A stretch of DNA of 64,000 nt from assembly GCA_017429475.1 (NCBI GenBank), contig JAFROX010000001.1:1-64000 (forward strand). The letters are read 5' to 3'. Shown here piece after piece: positions 34,457-42,631 of the stretch (within the stretch, counting starts at the first letter, position 1; every line of letters begins with the position of its first letter). A program made the translations under genes and the position numbers. Source of the DNA: Bacteroidales bacterium (GTDB taxonomy: Bacteria > Bacteroidota > Bacteroidia > Bacteroidales > UBA932). The notes beneath the pieces are model-generated. The model was not told the origin of the DNA. It was given only the letters and a program-made list of their open reading frames with translations, and did not search any database.

Positions 34457-35068
34457 CTATAAACCCAGCTGCGAGAGGAAATGCGAGATGATGTCAGGTC
34501 GGCAGAGGAGGGGGAATATGAAGCCGTAGACAGCACCCCAGAAGTGCGCGGAGTGGCCTATGTTGTCGATGTTGCGCCTGGCCATATACCAGCAGTAGAG
34601 CAGGTAGAGCGGCGCGAATATGTAGCCCGGGATCGGGATGGGGACGAAGAAGATGTATATGCCCATCCTGGGTTCGAAGAGGATCGATGCGAACAGGACG
34701 GCTGAAACGGCTCCGGATGCACCCACGGCACTGTAGTTCATATCGTTCCTGAACTTGAACAGGTCACCGAGAGTGGATACGAGCAGTGCGGTGACATACA
34801 GGACCACATAAAGCACCACTCCCGGTGTGCTGCCGAACGCTGCCGCGAAGTACTGTTCCACCACCGTACCGAAGAAATACAGGGTGAGCATATTGAACAG
34901 CAGATGGCCCCAGCTTCCGTGTACGAGGCCGTAGGTGAGCATACGGTGCCACTGCTTCCGATGCCAGACTTCCCAGGCATTGAACTTAAGCGCGTGGAAG
35001 TTCAGCCTCCCGTTTAAACACAGGAGACTCACCGCGCTCGTGACGATTATCAGGATGAGTGTGACCAC
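34457..35068 (-). CDS. Rhomboid family intramembrane serine protease
   Basis: A 203-residue membrane protease with six hydrophobic segments. The catalytic Ser is in VGASGAVSAV (about residue 118) and the catalytic His in IGHSAHFWGAVYG (about 180). The loop-1 pattern VHGSWGHLLFNML is also typical. Rhomboids cleave membrane proteins within the bilayer; the substrate here is unknown. The start is a GTG two bases before the YqeY stop codon, so translation is probably coupled. Confidence 0.9.
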   Translation of the reverse strand: MVTLILIIVTSAVSLLCLNGRLNFHALKFNAWEVWHRKQWHRMLTYGLVHGSWGHLLFNMLTLYFFGTVVEQYFAAAFGSTPGVVLYVVLYVTALLVSTLGDLFKFRNDMNYSAVGASGAVSAVLFASILFEPRMGIYIFFVPIPIPGYIFAPLYLLYCWYMARRNIDNIGHSAHFWGAVYGFIFPLLCRPDIISHFLSQLGL

Positions 35069-35069
35069 C

Positions 35070-35519
35070 CTAGCCGAGCAGTTCCTTTACTATACCGGAA
35101 ATGGTACGGCCGTCAGACAGGCCAGCGAGGGCCTTGTTTGCAGCGCCCATCACCTTGCCCATATCCTTGATGGATGTGGCGCCCACCTGCGCGATTATCT
35201 CCTGTATCTTTGCCCTTACTTCTTCGACGGGAAGCTGTTTGGGAAGGTACTTCTCCATAACGGCCGCCTCTGCTATCTCGTTGTCGGCCAGTTCCTGTCG
35301 CCCGGCTGCGGCATACTGCTCGGCAGATTCCCTGCGCTGCTTTATAAGCTTCTGGATCATCTTCAGCACGTCTCCGTCCGTGACCTCTCCGGCACCGTTG
35401 CCGCTGGTCTTGAAAAGAAGTATTTCACCTTTGATGGCGCGGGTGGCTGCCATAGCCACGGCATCCTTGGCCTTCATTGCAGCCTTGATGTCTTCCTGTA
35501 TCTGTTGTTCTAGTGTCAT
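35070..35519 (-). CDS. GatB/YqeY domain protein
   Basis: A 149-residue GatB/YqeY-domain protein (LEQQIQEDIKAAMKAKDAVA at the start, AAVMEKYLPKQLPVEEVRAKI in the middle, ISGIVKELLG at the end). The domain is the C-terminal tRNA-binding part of amidotransferase subunit GatB; stand-alone versions are common, and their role is uncertain. Complete, with the normal length. A TACCTTTG promoter box lies about 20 bases upstream, and the rhomboid gene follows two bases later. Confidence 0.92.
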   Translation of the reverse strand: MTLEQQIQEDIKAAMKAKDAVAMAATRAIKGEILLFKTSGNGAGEVTDGDVLKMIQKLIKQRRESAEQYAAAGRQELADNEIAEAAVMEKYLPKQLPVEEVRAKIQEIIAQVGATSIKDMGKVMGAANKALAGLSDGRTISGIVKELLG

Positions 35520-35538
35520 CTCTGTCTGTTTTTTCTTT

Positions 35539-35565
35539 CAAAGGTAAGAAACTATATTATTTTTG
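35539..35565. promoter_or_regulatory. Divergent promoters of yqeY and the MATE gene
   Basis: TACCTTTG on the minus strand (35539-35546) serves the YqeY-rhomboid unit. TATTTTTG on the plus strand (35558-35565) serves the MATE gene, whose ATG at 35575 follows ten bases later. Confidence 0.6.
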
Positions 35566-35574
35566 CATTGTCCT

Positions 35575-36909
35575 ATGTCGAAGAAAGACAACCACAAGCT
35601 GCTCACCGAAGGTCCGGTCTCAAAAGCCATTCTCTCGATGGCCTTTCCTGCCATCATAAGCATGCTTGTCACCAGCATCTACAGCATCATATCCACCTTC
35701 TATGTGGGCCGCATCAGCACTCAGGCTACCGCCGCCGTAGGCGTCAGCTTCTCCGCGATGTCGGTGATCCAGGCCATCGCCTTTATGTTCGGCCAGGGTT
35801 CGGGCAACTTCATCTCGAGGGAGCTCGGCGCCAGGAACAGCAAGAGTTCGGCTGAGATGGCCGTGTTCGCGCTGGTGCTGTCAATGCTTTCGGGCGTAGT
35901 GCTTGGCATTGCGGGAATACTCTTCCTAAAGCCCCTTTCGGTCCTTCTCGGCTCTACTCCGACCATCCTGCCCGACACGATGTCCTATATGTTCTATGTC
36001 CTTGCGGCCACTCCGTTCATAATGGGCGCCATCGTGCTCAACAACCAAATGCGTTTCGAAGGAAATGCCGCATACGCGATGTGGGGTATCATCTCCGGAG
36101 CCCTGCTTAACGTGGTTCTCGCCCCCATCCTGATATTCGTGTTCGGAATGGGCGTAAGCGGAGCGGGAATAGCGACTCTGGCCGGACAGGCCTTCAGCTT
36201 CTTCGTCCTGCAGTTGATGCATCGCAAAGCCGACGGCGTAAGGCTCGACCTGCGCAATCTGAGATGGAGCGGAAAGTATTTCAGGGAGATTCTGGCCGGA
36301 GGCACTCCTTCCCTCACCCGACAGGGGCTTGCGAGCATAAGCGTCGCCCTGCTCAACAATACGGCCGGAATCTATGGGGACGGTGCGATAGCAGGAATGT
36401 CGATAGTCGGCAGGATCACCTTCATCTTCCTTGCCGTAACCATCGGGCTGGGTCACGGTTTTCAGCCTCTGTGCGGTTTTTCTTATGGCGCCGGGCTCTA
36501 TGGCAGGGTGCGCCAGGGATTCTATTTCGTCCTCAAGCTTGGCACCGCCCTGATGCTGGCGTTCGCCCTTGTAGGGATATTTTTCTCAGAGCCGCTGGTC
36601 GGGTTCTTCCGAAACGATCCGGCGGTCATCGAGGTCGGGTCGGCAGCCCTGCGATGGCAGATGGCCACCCTGGCCCTCGTGCCGTTCGTGATGTATACCA
36701 ATATGATGCTCCAGACTACCAGGCACCCGTGGGAGGCCAACATAATGGCAATGTCCCGCAACGGCCTGTTCTTCATCCCTGCAATCCTGATCCTTCCGCT
36801 GCTGCTCGGTCTTCAGGGCGTCGAGATGGCCCAGGCAGTGGCCGACGTGCTGTCTGCAATCCTTGCAGCCATCGTCATCACGCGGTTCTTCAGGAAGCTG
36901 CCCTCCTGA
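35575..36909 (+). CDS. MATE family efflux transporter
   Basis: A 444-residue inner-membrane exporter with twelve hydrophobic segments. Family features include LLTEGPVSKAILSMAFPAI at the start, GQGSGNFISRELGARN in the first half and GLGHGFQPLCGFSYGAG at the start of the second half. MATE proteins expel drugs or metabolites using Na+ or H+ gradients; the substrate is unknown. I place the start at 35575, since the longer frame begins within the promoter. The last 20 bases overlap the convergent CPBP gene. Confidence 0.93.
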   Translation: MSKKDNHKLLTEGPVSKAILSMAFPAIISMLVTSIYSIISTFYVGRISTQATAAVGVSFSAMSVIQAIAFMFGQGSGNFISRELGARNSKSSAEMAVFALVLSMLSGVVLGIAGILFLKPLSVLLGSTPTILPDTMSYMFYVLAATPFIMGAIVLNNQMRFEGNAAYAMWGIISGALLNVVLAPILIFVFGMGVSGAGIATLAGQAFSFFVLQLMHRKADGVRLDLRNLRWSGKYFREILAGGTPSLTRQGLASISVALLNNTAGIYGDGAIAGMSIVGRITFIFLAVTIGLGHGFQPLCGFSYGAGLYGRVRQGFYFVLKLGTALMLAFALVGIFFSEPLVGFFRNDPAVIEVGSAALRWQMATLALVPFVMYTNMMLQTTRHPWEANIMAMSRNGLFFIPAILILPLLLGLQGVEMAQAVADVLSAILAAIVITRFFRKLPS

Positions 36910-37711
36910 CGACCTTCAGGATGAACCATACGGAAAGTGCAAGGCCGATTGCTACGGTGATGACGGAAGCCTCGGCGCCGAAGGCTCCTCCTGTGAGGAT
37001 ATCGGGGCCGTTCACCGATGGCTGGATCAGCGAATCTCCGGCCTCCGCACCTGAGACCTCGAAGCCGAATATGTTGCCCTGTGTGAAGTTCCAGGCCCAA
37101 TGGATGCCTATCGGAAGCCACAGCGTACCGGAATATTTATAGGCGGCACCGAGCAGAAGGCCAGCCTCCACTGCGATGGCGAACGAAGACCAGAGCGTAG
37201 CTCCCGGCTGCGGCAGGTGCATCAGGCCGAACAGCAGGGCCGAAACGGTCAGTGCCACTGCAAAGCCCCACTTCTCGTCTATCCAGCGGAAAAGCACGCC
37301 CCTGAAGATGATCTCCTCTCCTACCGCCACGAGCAGGAACAGCAGGAATGCCGTCACCAACTCCAACGGCCTGTCCATTCCAACCCCGTCAAACTTGTAG
37401 ATTCCAAAGACGGACATCACGAGCACGACGGCCACGAAGAAGCAGAAACCGACGGCAAGGCCCTTGAGAGTGTCACCGGCCAGCCGGCGGAGCGGTATAT
37501 CACAGGCCGGATGCTTCTCGAACCATTTCACGAACAGCGCATACAACGCAATCATCGCGGCAGAGACAGCCACGGCCGCGGGCCACCCGAGCCAGCCGCC
37601 ACCGAAAAGCTCCTGGGAAGCCTGCGCCAATGCATACATCAGGAAGGCGAGGACGAAACTTGCAAGCAGCAAAAGCGCCCACTGCCATATCTTCATTGTT
37701 TTTATAGACAT
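36890..37711 (-). CDS. CPBP family intramembrane metalloprotease
   Basis: A 273-residue membrane protein with about eight hydrophobic segments and the CPBP (Abi/CAAX protease) motifs: GEEIIFRGVLF (EExxxR), then FGLMHL with the second metal ligand, and HWAWNF with the third. Bacterial members can be CAAX-type proteases or self-immunity proteins for bacteriocins. The bacteriocin-like cluster is more than 8 kb away, so a link is speculative. The start at 37711 follows a TATATTTG -7 box; an ATG five codons later is an alternative. Confidence 0.88.
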   Translation of the reverse strand: MSIKTMKIWQWALLLLASFVLAFLMYALAQASQELFGGGWLGWPAAVAVSAAMIALYALFVKWFEKHPACDIPLRRLAGDTLKGLAVGFCFFVAVVLVMSVFGIYKFDGVGMDRPLELVTAFLLFLLVAVGEEIIFRGVLFRWIDEKWGFAVALTVSALLFGLMHLPQPGATLWSSFAIAVEAGLLLGAAYKYSGTLWLPIGIHWAWNFTQGNIFGFEVSGAEAGDSLIQPSVNGPDILTGGAFGAEASVITVAIGLALSVWFILKVVRRAAS

Positions 37712-37736
37712 ACCGGTTCAATTGACAATTACTGAA

Positions 37737-37744
37737 CAAATATA
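37737..37744 (-). promoter_or_regulatory. -7 element TATATTTG of the CPBP gene
   Basis: A perfect -7 box on the minus strand, 25 bases before the ATG at 37711. Confidence 0.55.
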
Positions 37745-37753
37745 GAAAAAAGA

Positions 37754-37779
37754 AAGGATGGCTGCTGTCAGCCATCCTT
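37754..37779 (-). terminator. Terminator after gnd
   Basis: AAGGATGGCTG and CAGCCATCCTT pair as a perfect 11-bp stem with loop CTGT. On the minus strand the stem is followed by TTCTTTTTTC. It ends the sugar-acid operon. Confidence 0.85.
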
Positions 37780-37817
37780 CTTCATTTCCCGGAATGAGCC
37801 GGGACTCGATGCAGACA

Positions 37818-39269
37818 CTATGCGGTGTAGGTACCAGAGATGGTGTCTCCGCCGTGGCCTGTCCAGTTGGTGTGGAAGAACTCTCCGCGCGGACGGTCGG
37901 TGCGCTCGTAGGTGTGTGCGCCGAAGTAGTCACGTTGAGCCTGCAGCAGGTTGGCAGGAACGCGGTCGCAACGGTATCCGTCGTAGTAGGTAAGGGCTGC
38001 GGTAAGAGCCGGTACCGGAATGCCGTTGGTGAGCGCAGTTGCCAGCACGTTGCGCCAGCCTTCCTGAGCCTCCTGGAGTTTCTTGCAGAAGAACGGGTCG
38101 ACCATAAGGTTCTCGAGAGCGGGATTGTTGGTGAACGCATCCTTGATCTTGCCGAGGAAGACAGAACGGATGATGCAGCCGCCGCGCCACATAAGGGCGA
38201 TTCCGCCGTAGTTGAGATCCCAGCCATATTCCTTGGCAGCTGCGCGCATCAGAGTATAACCCTGGGCGTAAGAGATGATCTTGGCTGCGAAGAGAGCTTT
38301 CTGGAGGTCTGCGAGGAATGCCTTCTTGTCACCCTTGAATGCGGGTTTCGGACCTGCAAGCACCTTGGAAGCCTTTACCCTCTCGTCTTTCTGGGCTGAG
38401 AGGCAGCGTGCGAACACGGCCTCTGAGATCAGAGTCAACGGAACTCCCTGGTCGAGAGCTGAGATGGCAGTCCATTTGCCGGTACCCTTCTGGCCAGCGG
38501 TGTCGAGGATAAAGTCCACGACTGCTTCGCCTTCCGGAGTCTTGTATGCGAGGATGTCGCGGGTGATCTCGATAAGATAGCTGTCGAGGTCGCCTTTGTT
38601 CCACTCGGTGAACACTTCGCTCATCTCCTCGTTGCTCATTCCGAGCAGATCCTTCATAATCTGGTAGCACTCGCAGATGAGCTGCATGTCGCCGTACTCG
38701 ATTCCGTTGTGTACCATCTTTACGAAGTGACCTGCACCGTTCTCACCTACCCAGTCGCAGCAAGGGCCGTCAGCCACCTGTGCGCAGATTTTCTGGAAGA
38801 TGGGGGCTACGATGGGCCATGCAGCCTTCGAACCGCCGGGCATCAGTGACGGACCCTTGAGGGCGCCCTCTTCTCCGCCGGAAACGCCGGTACCGATGTA
38901 GAGAAGGCCTTTGCTCTCTACGTATGCGGTACGACGGTTGGTGTCGGGATAGTGGGTGTTACCGCCGTCGATGATGATGTCACCGGGCTCAAGCAGCGGG
39001 ATGAGCTTCTCGATGAAGTCGTCCACAGCCTGGCCGGCCTTTACCATCAGCATCACCTTGCGGGGACGCTCGAGTGAAGCCACGAGGTCTTCGAGTGACA
39101 TAGCGCCGTAGATGTTCTTACCCTTGGCGCGGGCATTCATGAAATTTTCAACTTTAGATACGGTACGGTTGAAGACGCTTACGCGGAAGCCCTTGCTCTC
39201 CATATTGAGCACCAGGTTCTCACCCATCACCGCCAGGCCGATAAGGCCAATGTCTGATTTTTTCTCCAT
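37818..39269 (-). CDS. gnd: 6-phosphogluconate dehydrogenase, decarboxylating
   Basis: A 483-residue cytoplasmic enzyme that oxidises 6-phosphogluconate to ribulose 5-phosphate and CO2. Features: N-terminal Rossmann motif (IGLIGLAVMGENLVLNM), NADP-contacting SVFNRTVSKVENF, substrate loop GTGVSGGEEGALKGPSLMPGG, catalytic Lys in GAGHFVKMVHNGIEYGDMQ, and GTGKWTAISAL. The C-terminal tail FHTNWTGHGG is complete. It is the third gene of an operon with a PfkB-type kinase and a LarA-like protein, an unusual setting, because gnd is mostly found with zwf, which is absent here. Confidence 0.96.
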   Translation of the reverse strand: MEKKSDIGLIGLAVMGENLVLNMESKGFRVSVFNRTVSKVENFMNARAKGKNIYGAMSLEDLVASLERPRKVMLMVKAGQAVDDFIEKLIPLLEPGDIIIDGGNTHYPDTNRRTAYVESKGLLYIGTGVSGGEEGALKGPSLMPGGSKAAWPIVAPIFQKICAQVADGPCCDWVGENGAGHFVKMVHNGIEYGDMQLICECYQIMKDLLGMSNEEMSEVFTEWNKGDLDSYLIEITRDILAYKTPEGEAVVDFILDTAGQKGTGKWTAISALDQGVPLTLISEAVFARCLSAQKDERVKASKVLAGPKPAFKGDKKAFLADLQKALFAAKIISYAQGYTLMRAAAKEYGWDLNYGGIALMWRGGCIIRSVFLGKIKDAFTNNPALENLMVDPFFCKKLQEAQEGWRNVLATALTNGIPVPALTAALTYYDGYRCDRVPANLLQAQRDYFGAHTYERTDRPRGEFFHTNWTGHGGDTISGTYTA

Positions 39270-39302
39270 TAGTATTTGATATTATTTATTCTTTGAATTT
39301 GG

Positions 39303-40583
39303 TTAGTCCTTGAATCTGTCGGGATGGGCCCAGAGTCCCAGAGCCGGGTTAGAAATGTAGTAGATCTCCTCACCGTCCGGCATAGTGTTCCAGCCGTCCT
39401 TGAGGTTTTCGAGAGGATAGCGGGCCACCATGTCGTTGTAGTGGCAGTAGCGGAAGCCGACGCCTTCGATCTCCTCGCGGGTCATACCGTCGCCGGGGCA
39501 GTAGGTGATGTTGAAACGTCCCTCCGACGAACCGTGGATGAGGTGTGCCGAGGCTCCCAGGTTGTCCTGGAGATCCTGGTTGGCATCGGTGCATTCCAGG
39601 GTGTGCGGAGTGCCCTTGTAGCCATACTTGCGGATGAGGCCGTCGATGGTCTTGTCCTCACCGAACTCCTTGAGTGCGGGGGCCAGGATGATAAGGTCGG
39701 CGCCGTCGGCAAGAGCCATACGGGTACGGTAGACAGCTTTGTTGCCGAGCCAGGTGCTCTTGAACTCTTCGGGATCGAGGTACACGATGCACTTCTTGAT
39801 GGGCTTGTCGAGCATAATGAAGTTGGTCTCCATCGACAGCTCGCAGGCTTTGCGGAAGCACTCTGCATCGTCACCGATGAAGAGACCCTTGAGCTCCATC
39901 TTGCCGGTCTCGTTGTTCTTTGCGAGAACTGTCTGGATATAGACTATCGGAAGCTGCGGGATGAAATGCTGCCTTGCATACTCGAAGACGGCACGCACGG
40001 GACCGCCGGGACGGCCCATAAGGCGTTCCATACCGTATGAAGATCCGATGAAGTGGCTCTTGTTGATGCCTTCGCTGCCACCGACACCGACGAACAGGTT
40101 CTTGGTGTAGTTGGCCATTCCGACAACCTCGTGAGGCACCACCTGTCCGATTGAAAGGATGAGGTCGATGTCATCCTCGAGCAGGAGCTTGTTGACCTGT
40201 GCGGGCCAGTCGTAGTGAAGCTTGCCTTCAGACACTTCCTCGACGTATGAAGCAGGCACGCGTCCTACTGTCACCACGTCGTTGCGCCAGTCGTGCACGC
40301 GGAACAGCTCGCGGGGAGTGTGGCCGAACATAGTCTTGATCTGCTCTTCTGTCATTGCAGTGTGGGTACCAAGGGCAGGCATCACGTCGGTAAGCTTGTC
40401 CTGGTAGTAGTCATAGACCATCTCCGTGATGGGGCCAGCGTAAGAATTGAACCTGGTGAAATCAGGCGGCAGGGCGACTACCCTGTTCTTCGGTCCCATA
40501 GCGTCGAACACCTGCTTGAGAGCAGCGCGCACTTCGTCGGGGGTTATACAATCGTTCTTTGAACCTCTTGCGTAGTAAAGCAT
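39303..40583 (-). CDS. LarA-like (DUF2088) racemase/epimerase
   Basis: A 426-residue protein of the LarA superfamily, nickel-pincer-cofactor enzymes that racemise or epimerise 2-hydroxy acids. The N-terminal DUF2088 domain shows LPPDFTRFNSYAGPI, the conserved GTHTAMTEEQI and the His-containing IGQVVPHEVVGM segment. The lactate racemase of Lactobacillus is the founding member, but many homologues act on other acids. Location between a PfkB sugar kinase and gnd points to an aldonate such as gluconate or a 2-epimer. That substrate is an inference. No LarB, LarC or LarE cofactor genes lie in this window. Confidence 0.85.
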   Translation of the reverse strand: MLYYARGSKNDCITPDEVRAALKQVFDAMGPKNRVVALPPDFTRFNSYAGPITEMVYDYYQDKLTDVMPALGTHTAMTEEQIKTMFGHTPRELFRVHDWRNDVVTVGRVPASYVEEVSEGKLHYDWPAQVNKLLLEDDIDLILSIGQVVPHEVVGMANYTKNLFVGVGGSEGINKSHFIGSSYGMERLMGRPGGPVRAVFEYARQHFIPQLPIVYIQTVLAKNNETGKMELKGLFIGDDAECFRKACELSMETNFIMLDKPIKKCIVYLDPEEFKSTWLGNKAVYRTRMALADGADLIILAPALKEFGEDKTIDGLIRKYGYKGTPHTLECTDANQDLQDNLGASAHLIHGSSEGRFNITYCPGDGMTREEIEGVGFRYCHYNDMVARYPLENLKDGWNTMPDGEEIYYISNPALGLWAHPDRFKD

Positions 40584-40595
40584 AGTGCAGGTTGA

Positions 40596-41678
40596 TTAAC
40601 GTTTTACACGAGCGTTGCCTTTCCAGATGCTCCAAACCTGGTCCTCGTCGGCAGGCTGGCCGTAGTCGGTGAGCATTGTGGTAGCGAGAGCGCCTGTAGC
40701 CCAGCCGAACTGGATCCATTTCTCAGGCTCCCAGCCTCTGAGCATTGCATAGAGCAGACCGCCTACGAAGCCGTCGCCGCCGCCGATGCGGTCGAGAACG
40801 TGGATCTCGCGAGGCTCGACAACGTGCCAGTTGCCATCCTCGAACATAATGGCGCCCCAGTTGTGGCTGTTGGTGTGGTTCACCTGACGGAGCGTGGTTG
40901 CATAAACCTGTGCGTTAGGATATTCCTTGCGTACGCGGTTGATCATCTCCTTGAAGCCCTCGATCTTGGCTGCGATGTCCTTTCCGCCGGCCTCAGGGCC
41001 TTCGATGCCGAGGCAGAGCTGGAAATCTTCCTCGTTGCCGATAAGAACGTCGGCAATAGAGCAGATCTCGCTGAATGCATCGTGGAGCTCTTTCTCACGG
41101 CCGATCCAGAAAGATGCCCTGTAGTTAAGGTCGAAGCTGACCTTTGAACCATATTTCTTGGCGGCCCTTGCAATCTCGAGGCAGAACTTGGTTGTTTCGG
41201 GGCTGAGAGCGGCGATAAGGCCTGAGAGGTGAACTATCTGCACGCCTTCATGGCCGAAGATGCGGTCGAGGTCGAAATCCTTCGCATTCAGGGTACGGCC
41301 TACTTCACCGGCACGGTCGTTCCATACGCGGGGTCCGCGTGAACCGAAACCGCTGTCAGCAACGTTGATCTGATGGCGATAGCCCCAGGGACCGCCCTGA
41401 GGAACTTCGACTCCTTCGAAATCCATTCCGCGGCTGCGGAGATTGGCCTTGATGAAAGATGCGAAAGGACTGCCTTCAACGAAGGTTGTGAGCACTTTCA
41501 CCGGGAGACCCAGGTAAGATGACACACTGGCCACATTTGTCTCGGCACTTGTAGCATAAAGTTTGAACACGTCGCTGCACTGAACGGGCTGACCGTCACC
41601 GGGAGTAATGCGCAATCCCATACTTGTAGGGACCAGCATGGCATACTTGCATCCCTGTTTGAATTCGAATTTTGTCAT
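40596..41678 (-). CDS. PfkB family sugar (acid) kinase
   Basis: A 360-residue ribokinase/PfkB-family kinase resembling 2-keto-3-deoxygluconate kinases. Signatures: ETNVASVSSYLGLPVKVLT at the start, FDLNYRASFW in the middle, LIGNEEDFQLCLG, and the catalytic C-terminal motif IGGGDGFVGGLLYAML with the Asp base. It opens an operon with the LarA-like gene and gnd. With gnd downstream, a kinase producing 6-phosphogluconate or a phosphorylated epimer would complete a path from a free sugar acid to ribulose 5-phosphate. KDG kinase is the alternative. Confidence 0.88.
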   Translation of the reverse strand: MTKFEFKQGCKYAMLVPTSMGLRITPGDGQPVQCSDVFKLYATSAETNVASVSSYLGLPVKVLTTFVEGSPFASFIKANLRSRGMDFEGVEVPQGGPWGYRHQINVADSGFGSRGPRVWNDRAGEVGRTLNAKDFDLDRIFGHEGVQIVHLSGLIAALSPETTKFCLEIARAAKKYGSKVSFDLNYRASFWIGREKELHDAFSEICSIADVLIGNEEDFQLCLGIEGPEAGGKDIAAKIEGFKEMINRVRKEYPNAQVYATTLRQVNHTNSHNWGAIMFEDGNWHVVEPREIHVLDRIGGGDGFVGGLLYAMLRGWEPEKWIQFGWATGALATTMLTDYGQPADEDQVWSIWKGNARVKR

Positions 41679-41762
41679 AATAAATTATTGATTTACAATT
41701 GTTTATAATTATTTAAAAGAGTATTGTCGACCGAAAAACCGCTTTGGGGCATTTAATCTTTG

Positions 41763-41770
41763 TAAAGTTA
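41763..41770 (-). promoter_or_regulatory. Possible -7 element of the kinase-larA-gnd operon
   Basis: TAACTTTA on the minus strand deviates in the last base from the consensus. It lies just after the terminator of the preceding gene and about 85 bases before the kinase start. The AT-rich leader that follows holds no other clear structure. Confidence 0.35.
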
Positions 41771-41777
41771 TAAAAAA

Positions 41778-41823
41778 AGAATCTGTAATGAAATGTTACA
41801 AAACAAAAATCATTACAGATTCT
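41778..41823 (-). terminator. Terminator after the TerB/DnaJ gene
   Basis: AGAATCTGTAATG and CATTACAGATTCT form a perfect 13-bp stem with a 20-base loop. On the minus strand seven T follow the stem directly. The large loop is unusual for an intrinsic terminator. Confidence 0.75.
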
Positions 41824-41848
41824 ATTTTATGTCGTAAAAATAGCGTTA

Positions 41849-42622
41849 CTATGACATTCCTCTAGACTTCTTGATCTTTTCGTAAGCCTCCTGGACGTTC
41901 TTGAACTTTTCCTCTGCTGCTTTCTGGACGTCTTCGCCAAGGGTGGAAACCTTGTCGGGATGATATTTCAGAGCCATACGCTTGTAGGCCTTGCGCACCT
42001 CGTCGTCAGTAGCCGAAGAATCGATCTCAAGCACCCTGTATGCGGACTCGAGGTCGTTCTTGAACATCGACATTATGGACTCGGTGTCGGCGGAAGAAAG
42101 GCCGATGGTCGAAGCGATCGTTCCGAGCACGTCTATCTCCTCCTGAGTGACACGGTGGTCGCTCTGGGCGAGAGCCACCAGGTAATGGAAGAGCTGCAGG
42201 CGCTGGGAGTAGTTCATATACATACGGATCTGCGAGCCGACCTCATAGATGTTAATGTCCTTCTCCATCAGGCCTTTTATGATATCCTTGGCCTGTTCTG
42301 CGGCTTCCTCCCCGAAATTCTGGCGGAGGAAGGTCTTGACATATTCAAGTTCCGACTTTACGAAATGCCCGTCAGCCTTGATGACGGCCGTCGACAGGAC
42401 GAGCAGGCTCATCAGGAAGCTGTTGCGCTGCCCCGTGCGCTGCTGCTCGCGGGTATAGCCCCCGCCCGTACCAGTGCCGTAAGGCGGATTGCCGGTGCCC
42501 TGCTCTATCTGGATGAAGGATCCCTTCTCGACCAGCGTCCCTAGGAAAAAGCCCACGAGGCCGCCTATGGGGCCGAACATCATCCAGCCCAGGAATCCTG
42601 ATATCCACTTGCCGACACCCAT
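41849..42622 (-). CDS. TerB- and DnaJ-domain protein (DjlA-like)
   Basis: A 257-residue co-chaperone-like protein. The N-terminal ~30 residues are a glycine-rich hydrophobic anchor (WISGFLGWMMFGPIGGLVG). A TerB-like helical domain is at about 60-170 (LVLSTAVIKADGHFVKSELEYV, in segments). The DnaJ domain is at about 185-257, with the HPD motif in YHPDK. The order anchor-TerB-J is that of DjlA, which stimulates DnaK at the membrane. It lies nine bases after nfnB and is followed by a strong terminator. Confidence 0.9.
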   Translation of the reverse strand: MGVGKWISGFLGWMMFGPIGGLVGFFLGTLVEKGSFIQIEQGTGNPPYGTGTGGGYTREQQRTGQRNSFLMSLLVLSTAVIKADGHFVKSELEYVKTFLRQNFGEEAAEQAKDIIKGLMEKDINIYEVGSQIRMYMNYSQRLQLFHYLVALAQSDHRVTQEEIDVLGTIASTIGLSSADTESIMSMFKNDLESAYRVLEIDSSATDDEVRKAYKRMALKYHPDKVSTLGEDVQKAAEEKFKNVQEAYEKIKKSRGMS

Positions 42623-42631
42623 CGCTATCCG

